64,000 nt of DNA from Wocania ichthyoenteri Th78 (GTDB lineage Bacteria > Bacteroidota > Bacteroidia > Flavobacteriales > Flavobacteriaceae): the NCBI RefSeq assembly GCF_000789235.1, contig NZ_KN525716.1, positions 3,578,100-3,642,099 of the forward strand. Direction: 5' to 3'. The notes beneath the pieces were generated by a model that saw nothing but the letters and a program-made list of their open reading frames with translations, was not told the origin of the DNA and searched no databases. The first letter of the stretch is position 1. Every line of letters starts with the position of its first letter. The position numbers were made by a program, and so were the translations under genes. This document shows positions 9,887-16,984 of the stretch, one piece after another.

Positions 9887-10702
9887 ATGTTAATGATTAA
9901 AAAAATAACTTACTACAGTGTAGTTACTTGTTTTATTCTTTTTGCGATTTCTTGTAAAGTACAATCGGTAAACGCTGAGGATAATGCGCCAATGGTTTTA
10001 CAAGGGCCCGCTTGGGCAGCAGCTTGGCAACAGAAAGCAGGTGAATATAAAGCTTTATGTTATCAAGCATATAATTTAGCACATATGCAATTGGACTTTT
10101 TAATGAGAGAACCATCGGAAAAACCATATGCTATTATTACAGATATTGATGAAACTGTATTGGACAACAGTCCGTATCAAGTACATCTAGCTTTACAGAA
10201 TGCTGAGTATAGCGATGCTTCTTGGATAGAATGGACGGCTAAAGTAGATTGTGATACGATTCCTGGAGCATTGTCTTTTCTTCGTTATGCAAAAAGTAAA
10301 GGGGTTTCTGTTTTTTACATCACCAATCGTTTAGAAGAAGAAAGAAATCAGACTTTAAAAGATTTAAAACGCTGGGGATTCCCTGATACCATAGATAATC
10401 ATTTGACCATGAAAACAGATTCCTCAAGCAAGGAATTACGCAGAAAAAAAGTGTCTGATGAATATAATGTTCTTTTATTAATGGGAGATAACTTAGGTGA
10501 CTTTAGTACTGTTTTTGATAAAAAATCTGTGAAAGAGCGTAATCATCAAGTTCAAGATCATGCAGCAATGTTTGGAACTAAATTTATTGTATTTCCAAAC
10601 GTAATGTATGGACATTGGGACGGAGCTATATATGATTACAAATATGACTTGTCACCAAATGAGAAGGAGAAAATGATCATGCAGTCATTAAAAAAATATT
10701 AA
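9887..10702 (+). CDS. Class C acid phosphatase / lipoprotein e(P4)-type 5'-nucleotidase
   Basis: A 271-residue outer-membrane-type lipoprotein (Cys23 in AISC). The HAD-type class C signature IITDIDETVLDNSPY carries the nucleophile and acid/base Asp pair. Downstream are VFYITNRLEEERNQT and LLLMGDNLGDFS, the other HAD motifs, and HWDGAIYDY near the C-terminus, typical of e(P4)-like proteins. Family members dephosphorylate nucleoside monophosphates, phosphocholine or other small phosphomonoesters. In this locus it would complete the breakdown by releasing free phosphate (inference). A second in-frame ATG at 9893 is an equally possible start. Confidence 0.9.
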   Translation: MLMIKKITYYSVVTCFILFAISCKVQSVNAEDNAPMVLQGPAWAAAWQQKAGEYKALCYQAYNLAHMQLDFLMREPSEKPYAIITDIDETVLDNSPYQVHLALQNAEYSDASWIEWTAKVDCDTIPGALSFLRYAKSKGVSVFYITNRLEEERNQTLKDLKRWGFPDTIDNHLTMKTDSSSKELRRKKVSDEYNVLLLMGDNLGDFSTVFDKKSVKERNHQVQDHAAMFGTKFIVFPNVMYGHWDGAIYDYKYDLSPNEKEKMIMQSLKKY

Positions 10703-10794
10703 AGCCCCACAAATAGTCAAGCTATTCCACAATAGATATGTATAATAACTGATAAATACAAATGATGTATTTTCACCATTTAATTTAATTAATT

Positions 10795-11721
10795 ATGAGA
10801 CAACTCATGCTCCTTTTTGCTTTAACTTTTGTTTATACTAGCTGTAAAGCACAAGAGCAACCATTTACATTTAAAGTAATGGCGTGGAATATTTTACATG
10901 GAGGTAATGATATTCCGAATGGTCAAGAAAATGTAATTGCCATTATAAAAGAAATAGATCCAGATATCATATTAATGGTAGAGACTTATGGCTCTGGTAA
11001 AGTAATAGCTAATGCTTTGGGTTATAATTTTCATTTAATTGCACCAGAAGGCACTGCTTTAGATAATAAGGGCACTAACCTATCTATTTTTTCAAAGTTT
11101 TCGTTCGGTGATCGAATAGATACAAATTACCCCTTCTATCTTGGAGGTAGAGAAGTTATACTAAATAATAAAAAAATACGTGTTTTTTCCAATTGGTTCC
11201 ACTATTTACCATGGGAAGACGCACCAGAAAAGATGGGCAAAACAGTAGAAGAGCTTCTAATATGGGAAAAAACAGAGACGAAATATGAGATGATACAAAA
11301 GGTATTGCCATATATAGAAAAATATGCCGCAGAAACAGAGTCGACACCTATGATTTTTGGAGGGGATATGAATAGTATGTCACATCTAGATTGGGGCGAA
11401 AACACTAAATCTATACACAATAATTTAGTTGTGCCTTGGTACTCAACGAAAGTATTGGAAGATATGGGCTTGATAGATACCTATAGAACATTAAACTCTA
11501 ACCCCAGTACGCATTCAGGTATTACGTGGCATACAAAAGGCAAAAATGATGCACATAGAATTGATTATATATATTATAAAGGGCCAGTCATAGAAGCAAT
11601 TAAATCAGACTTTTATAAGGTGTTTTTTAATGAGCCCTTTCATATTAATGATAAAGAAATAATGTATCCTTCAGACCATGGTATTGTAGTCACTACATTT
11701 AAGTTTTCTGAAAGGGAATAA
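10795..11721 (+). CDS. Endonuclease/exonuclease/phosphatase-family lipoprotein (second copy)
   Basis: A 308-residue lipoprotein (Cys17, YTSC) of the DNase I-like fold, paralogous to the protein at 6542. Motifs in order: FKVMAWNILHGG, MVETYGSG, GGDMNSMSHLDW, HRIDYIYY and PSDHGIVVTTF. Where the first copy has AAHLDY, this one has SNWFHYLPWE, so the catalytic-His region is rearranged though a His is present. That may mean a different substrate. It is the last intact gene of the phosphoesterase series, 92 bp after the acid phosphatase. No clear terminator follows. Family is certain, substrate unknown. Confidence 0.87.
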   Translation: MRQLMLLFALTFVYTSCKAQEQPFTFKVMAWNILHGGNDIPNGQENVIAIIKEIDPDIILMVETYGSGKVIANALGYNFHLIAPEGTALDNKGTNLSIFSKFSFGDRIDTNYPFYLGGREVILNNKKIRVFSNWFHYLPWEDAPEKMGKTVEELLIWEKTETKYEMIQKVLPYIEKYAAETESTPMIFGGDMNSMSHLDWGENTKSIHNNLVVPWYSTKVLEDMGLIDTYRTLNSNPSTHSGITWHTKGKNDAHRIDYIYYKGPVIEAIKSDFYKVFFNEPFHINDKEIMYPSDHGIVVTTFKFSERE

Positions 11722-11777
11722 GATAAATACCTTATAGAATTAAGTAAGCAATACAATAATTAATAGAAACAAAAAGC

Positions 11778-11897
11778 ATGAAACAGATTAAATTGTTTTA
11801 CAATGGCATAGCATTATTTCTATTTATAGGAATACAATTTTTACAGGCACAAACTCTGGATACCGTTATAGAGAATCTAAGTTATAGAAATAAATAA
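11778..11897 (+). pseudogene. Remnant: signal peptide of a lost exported protein
   Basis: An ATG opens 39 codons: a convincing signal peptide (LFLFIGIQFLQAQ) followed by only about 14 more residues before a stop. This looks like the 5' stub of a secreted protein whose body was deleted. The next 280 bp up to 12178 show no gene and no clear hairpin; this whole gap looks like a deletion scar between the phosphoesterase locus and the regulator. A genuine 39-residue exported peptide cannot be excluded. Confidence 0.45.
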
Positions 11898-12178
11898 ACT
11901 TCCTGCAAGAGCTTCATTTTATGCTTTTTAAACTAAAAAATAGTACTTGGGAATAATATTTATTAAGCTTCAAGCTATTTGTTTTTAAATGGTATTTGGA
12001 AACTTAATTGGGTAAAAGGTTCAAAATTAAGAGCTCAGGATTTTTGAACTTGTAACAAAAAGTGGGACAAATTTTCTAAGACCTATGCCACATTTTTAAT
12101 TTGAGATAAAAATGGATTGTGATTTCCTGTTTAGAATGTATATTTGTTCTAACCAATATTAATTACAATTAATTAGGA

Positions 12179-13609
12179 GTGCTTTTTAGAGTCATTGTTT
12201 TTATTTATTTATTTATTCTTTCATGTGCTTCACCTGATAGAAATGATATTGTTTTTGAAGATTTTGAAAAGGGAACTTTTGAAAATTGGAATACGCAAGG
12301 AAATTCATTTCAAACGCCTGTACACATAGACTCTATTGATAAATCTTTCAAAAATGCACATGGCAAATTTATTGCGTTTTCAAATTCAGTAGGTGTTGGT
12401 GAAAGCATTTCTCAAGGAAAATTGGTTTCAGAAAAGTTTACAATCCAAAGGAAGTATATTAATTTTTTAATTTCTGGAGGTAACCATACTGTTAGAGAGT
12501 GTGTAAACTTAATAATAGATAATAAAATTGTAAAAACAGCCACAGGTAAAAATGATTTTACATTTAGAAGAATTTCATGGGATGTAAGTGAGTATGAAGG
12601 TAAAGAATGCGTGATTGAAATTGTAGATGCAATAACACCAAATTTTAATAAAAACACAGTTGAATATATTTGTGCAGATTATTTTGTATTTAGTGATAAT
12701 ACACACAAAAGAGAAGTTGTTTTTGAAGATTTTGAAAGTGGCACTTATAATAATTGGATAGTAAAAGGGGATGCTTTTGAAGTGCCAAGGAATAGAACCA
12801 ATGTATATTATCCAATCTCAGCTAATGGTTTTAATGGACAATATTTTGCATTTTCATTCGGTAGAAAGCATGATAAAAAAAAGGGTAAATTAATATCCAA
12901 TGAGTTTACAATAAATCACGATTTTATCAGGCTATTAGTTGGTGGGGGCAATCATAAGTATAAAACCTGTATTAATTTAGTGGTGAATGATAGAATTGTG
13001 CATTCTGCTACTGGTGAAAATGACGGTGTATTAAGAACAAAAACCTGGGATGTTAAAACGTACATAGGGCAACAAGCAACTATTAAAATTATAGATGATT
13101 ACTCTGAAAGTTGGGGGCATATTATGGTAGATGATATTGTGTTTTATGATGAAGATAAAACGTTTGTATACCTTCTTTTTATAGTGGGGATTTGCTTGTT
13201 GTTTTTTATAGCATATCGATTTTTTAAATACAGAAATCGAGCCACTATAAAAAATGATATTAATTCTGAAGAACAAATAAGACTTGATCAAATTAAACTT
13301 CAAATTAAAACTTCTGAAGGCTATTTGAATCCTGACTATTCAATTAAAAGATTTATAAAAGAATTTCAGTATAGCGAAAAAGAAATCGATGAATTGTTTG
13401 AGAAATCAGAGAACATTTCTTTTTTAAACTACATCAATTACTTACGAGTAGAAGCTTTTAAAAAACAGTTGAAAAATCCAAAAAATGATGCGTTTACCAT
13501 GATTTCAATTGCTGAACAATGTGGCTTTAAATCTAAAACATCTTTCTACCGCATCTTTAAATCGGTTACTAATATTACACCTTCAGAGTATAAAAAGCAG
13601 CTTAAATAA
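12179..13609 (+). CDS. Membrane-spanning AraC-type regulator with two tandem extracellular beta-sandwich domains
   Basis: A 476-residue one-component sensor. A hydrophobic leader ending in a lipobox-like ILSC (Cys16) precedes two copies of the same module, about residues 24-172 and 178-315. Each runs VFEDFE.GT..NW, GKL.S..FTI, a .GGGNH or SGGNH motif, C.NL..., TG.ND and .WDV..Y. The pattern is the one I know from the N-terminal beta-sandwich of many Bacteroidota GH32 enzymes. A single membrane helix follows (about 321-345; FVYLLFIVGICLLFFIAYRF), then a C-terminal AraC helix-turn-helix (about 380-476; IAEQCGFKSKTSFYRIFKSVTNITPSEY). The start is GTG, since a stop lies 9 bp upstream. It probably senses a glycan outside the cytoplasm and controls the GH116-type genes downstream. 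The ligand is unknown. Confidence 0.85.
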   Translation: MLFRVIVFIYLFILSCASPDRNDIVFEDFEKGTFENWNTQGNSFQTPVHIDSIDKSFKNAHGKFIAFSNSVGVGESISQGKLVSEKFTIQRKYINFLISGGNHTVRECVNLIIDNKIVKTATGKNDFTFRRISWDVSEYEGKECVIEIVDAITPNFNKNTVEYICADYFVFSDNTHKREVVFEDFESGTYNNWIVKGDAFEVPRNRTNVYYPISANGFNGQYFAFSFGRKHDKKKGKLISNEFTINHDFIRLLVGGGNHKYKTCINLVVNDRIVHSATGENDGVLRTKTWDVKTYIGQQATIKIIDDYSESWGHIMVDDIVFYDEDKTFVYLLFIVGICLLFFIAYRFFKYRNRATIKNDINSEEQIRLDQIKLQIKTSEGYLNPDYSIKRFIKEFQYSEKEIDELFEKSENISFLNYINYLRVEAFKKQLKNPKNDAFTMISIAEQCGFKSKTSFYRIFKSVTNITPSEYKKQLK

Positions 13610-13655
13610 TTACTTCGTTTTTTGTCTACTTAAGTATTATTCCCTAAAACAAGGC

Positions 13656-13686
13656 TTTGGGATATCCCAAACCAATGTTTGGGATA
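13656..13686. promoter_or_regulatory. Palindromic operator candidate upstream of the first GH116-type gene
   Basis: TTTGGGATATCCCAAA (13656-13671) is a perfect 16-bp palindrome. Six bases later TTTGGGATA (13678-13686) repeats one half-site in direct orientation. A looser inverted match (TTCCCTAAA) precedes at about 13640. The cluster lies 120-150 bp before the GH116-type start and just after the AraC-type regulator, a fitting place for a transcription factor site. Which protein binds is not shown. Confidence 0.55.
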
Positions 13687-13805
13687 AGTTAGTTGTATAA
13701 AAAAAATATTTTTTAAATCGAGTTTGTAGATTTATACAAATAAAATATTGAGTATATAGTTTTATTTGTAGCTATACTTTTTAGAAAATTTAAATTTTTA
13801 GTTTT

Positions 13806-16655
13806 ATGAACAACAATATGGAAGACCAAAATTGTGATCCAAGCACGGGGTGTTGCGATTCAGAAAAAAAAGAAATTATTGAAGTTAAAGTAGAAAATAC
13901 AGAAGCGTGTAATATTAACTCGGGATGTTGCAGCCCAACTTCAGGAATTGAGAATGAGAATAAATCTGAAGATGGCGTGCAAAGACGAGATTTCATGAAA
14001 GTAATGGGACTCGGTTTAGGAAGTTTAACCCTTATGGGATTAAGTCATCCATTAAGTGCAACAGGAATTCTCCAAGATGGTTATCAAATACCTGTCAATA
14101 AAAATTTAGATTCAGCTTGGGTACAATCATTATTTGAACGCGGAACCCCAGAAATCTATACAGGAAAAGATTTAGTTTATATTGGGATGCCTGTTGGAGG
14201 AATTTGCGCTGGTCAAGTGTATTTGGGAGGTGACGGTAAATTGTGGTTGTGGGATATTTTCAATGAACAGAAAGAAGGTGTTATTGATGCTACATATCAT
14301 TTGAATGGACGAAAAGTAAGAGCTCGTGATGGTAGTAATTATATAGTGCCAATAACACAAGAATATCCTTTCGATCAAGGTTTTGCTATAAAAATTGAAC
14401 AAGGAAATACTAAATGGAAAAAACGATTAGATTATAAAGGTTTTAAAGATATTACCTTTAAAGGACAATACCCTGTAGGTGAAGTAATATATAAAGACAA
14501 AGGCTGTCCTGTAAAAGTAGTATTAAAAGCATATTCCCCTTTTATTCCGTTGGAAGTAGATGCTTCAAATTACCCTGCAACAGTAATGCATTACACCATT
14601 TGCAATACTGGTGATGCCACTGTAAATTGTGAGTTGTCAGGCTGGTTAGAAAATGCAGCATTTAATCATTCAGGAGTAGAAACAGAAATACAATTAAAAA
14701 ATAGTATTGTAGACAGTAAGAAAAGTAAGTCTTTATTTTGTGAAGCTGTTTTAGATCAAGATGCTTCAGAACTAGATTTTCAATTTGAAAAGAAAAGAGA
14801 TAATGGAAATATGTGTTTAACGTTGTTAGGAGAAGATACAACCGCAACAGCACAAGAAGAATACTATTCAGAAACTTTCTTTCCAAGTGAACATCAGCAA
14901 AATAAGTTGGCTACTGAGCCTTTCGGAGTGAGTTTACGTGGTGGTATAAGTAAATCAGTGACTTTAAAACCGGGAGAAAGTAAAGAAGTATCATTTGTAA
15001 TTAGTTGGTATTTTCCAAATTTAAGTGCCGATGGTGATCGTTTTAAAGGGCGCTCATACAGTAAACGTTTTAAAAATGCTTTTGAAGTTTCAGAGGATAT
15101 AGCTCAAAAATTTGATAGACTTCATACAAAAACACTCGCATTTACCGATGTGTTCTATAATAAATCAAGCTTACCTTATTGGTTTCTAAACCGAACTTTT
15201 GCTAACACTTCAATTTTAGCAACCGAAACCTGTTACCTATTAGAAGATGGTCGTTTTTGGGCTTGGGAAGGCATTGGTTGTTGCGGAGGAACCTGTACCC
15301 ACGTTTGGCATTATGCACAAGCTATGGGACGCGTGTTTCCTGAATTAGAGCGGAACCTTAGAGAACAAACAGATTTTAAGGTTATAGAAGCGAATGGGAA
15401 AATAGACTTTAGAGGAGGTAGGGCTAATCGTGATGCTGCCGATGGACAGGCAGGCATTGTTTTAAGATCGTATCGCGAGCATCAAATGACAGCAGATAAT
15501 ACCTTTTTAAAGACCAATTGGAAGCATATTAAATTGACATTACAATACCTAATTGATATGGATGCTGAAGATGGTGATGCGAATGGGATGATTTTTGGCG
15601 AACAGCACAATACTTTAGATGCCGAATGGTATGGTAACATTCCTGTTATTATATCGCTATATCTTGCCGCATTAAAAGCAGGTTATCAAATGGCAATTGA
15701 AATGGGAGATACAAACTTTTCTAAAAGGTGTAAAACCATTTTGAAAAAAGGAGAAAAAAATATTGAAACCTTATTTAATGGTGAGTATTTTGTTCAAAAT
15801 GAAGACCCTAAACATAAAGATGCTATCGGTATTGGTTCAGGTTGCTATATAGATCAAGTATTTGGTCAGAGTTGGGCGTTTCAATTAGGATTGGGACGAC
15901 TTTATAACGAAGAAATGATTCAAAATTCTTTAGATGCTCTTTGGAAATATAATTTTGTACCTAATATGGGTGAATTTAGAAAATCGTTACCAGAAAAATT
16001 GGCAGGTCGCCCGTATGCCATTGATGATGATGCAGGATTGGTTATGTGCACTTGGCCAAAAGGAGGAAAAAAAGATGATTGGGAAAAACACTGGCAATTT
16101 GGATACTTTAACGAATGTATGACTGGATTTGAATACGAAGCTGCAGGACATATGGTTTGGGAAGGTAAAATTGAAGAGGGGTTAGTCATTACAAGAGCCA
16201 TTCACGACCGCTACCACGCAGGAAAACGAAATCCATATAATGAGGTAGAATGCAGTGATCATTATGCCAGAGCTATGGCAAGTTATGGTGTGTATTTAGC
16301 TGCTTGTGGTTTTGAATATCACGGACCTAAAAAGCAATTAGCATTTGCACCTAAATTACAACCTGAAAATTTTGAAGCTGGTTTTATAGCTGCCGAAGGT
16401 TGGGGAACGTATACACAAACGCAAAGCGAAAGTAAACAATATGCATCTATTGAATTAGCCTCAGGAAGTTTAGCGCTTAAAGAATTAAGTTTAGAAATTC
16501 CTAAAGGAAAAAAACTTAAAAAAGCTGCGCTATATTTAAATGGAAAACGAGTAAAAAATACTTATGTAACAAATGCTTCTAAAGTAATAATTAAATTCAA
16601 AACAATAGAAATTATTGAAAGAGAAAGATTTAGTATTGAAATTAAATATGTTTAA
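13806..16655 (+). CDS. GH116/DUF608-type glycosidase with Tat signal and Cys-rich N-terminus
   Basis: A 949-residue exported protein of the GH116 (bile acid beta-glucosidase/GBA2-like) type. The Tat signal is QRRDFMKVMGLGLGSLTLMG (Arg 60-61). In front of it are two copies of C-x5-C-C (C10/C16/C17 and C35/C41/C42), an odd cytoplasmic-side extension. The N-terminal beta domain starts with [19 protein letters not shown]. The (alpha/alpha)6 part has [33 protein letters not shown] (597-610), NECMTGFEYEAAGHM and RNPYNEVECSDHYARAM. Family members act on beta-linked glucosides (including glucosylceramide), xylosides or GlcNAc residues, so specificity is open. The paralogue at 16985 has EGIQYNTLD where this one has FGEQHNTLD, so catalytic equivalence needs checking. 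Confidence 0.87.
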   Translation: MNNNMEDQNCDPSTGCCDSEKKEIIEVKVENTEACNINSGCCSPTSGIENENKSEDGVQRRDFMKVMGLGLGSLTLMGLSHPLSATGILQDGYQIPVNKNLDSAWVQSLFERGTPEIYTGKDLVYIGMPVGGICAGQVYLGGDGKLWLWDIFNEQKEGVIDATYHLNGRKVRARDGSNYIVPITQEYPFDQGFAIKIEQGNTKWKKRLDYKGFKDITFKGQYPVGEVIYKDKGCPVKVVLKAYSPFIPLEVDASNYPATVMHYTICNTGDATVNCELSGWLENAAFNHSGVETEIQLKNSIVDSKKSKSLFCEAVLDQDASELDFQFEKKRDNGNMCLTLLGEDTTATAQEEYYSETFFPSEHQQNKLATEPFGVSLRGGISKSVTLKPGESKEVSFVISWYFPNLSADGDRFKGRSYSKRFKNAFEVSEDIAQKFDRLHTKTLAFTDVFYNKSSLPYWFLNRTFANTSILATETCYLLEDGRFWAWEGIGCCGGTCTHVWHYAQAMGRVFPELERNLREQTDFKVIEANGKIDFRGGRANRDAADGQAGIVLRSYREHQMTADNTFLKTNWKHIKLTLQYLIDMDAEDGDANGMIFGEQHNTLDAEWYGNIPVIISLYLAALKAGYQMAIEMGDTNFSKRCKTILKKGEKNIETLFNGEYFVQNEDPKHKDAIGIGSGCYIDQVFGQSWAFQLGLGRLYNEEMIQNSLDALWKYNFVPNMGEFRKSLPEKLAGRPYAIDDDAGLVMCTWPKGGKKDDWEKHWQFGYFNECMTGFEYEAAGHMVWEGKIEEGLVITRAIHDRYHAGKRNPYNEVECSDHYARAMASYGVYLAACGFEYHGPKKQLAFAPKLQPENFEAGFIAAEGWGTYTQTQSESKQYASIELASGSLALKELSLEIPKGKKLKKAALYLNGKRVKNTYVTNASKVIIKFKTIEIIERERFSIEIKYV

Positions 16656-16950
16656 ATCAAAATCAATTTTTTTCAAAAGTTGTACGCTCATTGTGGTATT
16701 TGCCTTTTATAGTATGGTCTTTTCACAAACTGACCATTGACCAGTTTTAAAAATCTATGACCAAGCTCATTTAAGAGAGTTAAAAATGCCTGTTGGAGGT
16801 ATTGGAACTGGAACGGTGTCTATAACTGGTACTGGAGCATTTAGTGATTGGGAAATTATGAATAGCCCTGCAAAAGGGGGTAATCCAAGTGTAGGTGATC
16901 GATTAAAAAGAGCACGTTTTTTTCAATATATGTTCAATTTAAAATTTTAA
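16648..16950 (+). pseudogene. Dead 5' fragment of a third GH116-type gene
   Basis: The ATG overlaps the upstream stop by 8 bp. The frame encodes a signal peptide (LIVVFAFYSMVFSQTDH), then an in-frame TGA at 16738, then in the same frame 69 more codons beginning PVLKIYDQAHLRELKMPVGG and continuing IGTGTVSITGTGAFSDWEIM, ending at TAA 16950. The PVGGIGTG segment matches the N-terminal GH116 motif of both neighbours ([16 protein letters not shown]). A single TGG to TGA change explains the first stop, and the rest of the gene is deleted. It was probably once the second gene of a three-gene GH116 set. Confidence 0.85.
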
Positions 16951-16984
16951 TAAAACGTTAAAATAAATAGAAAATCATAAAACA

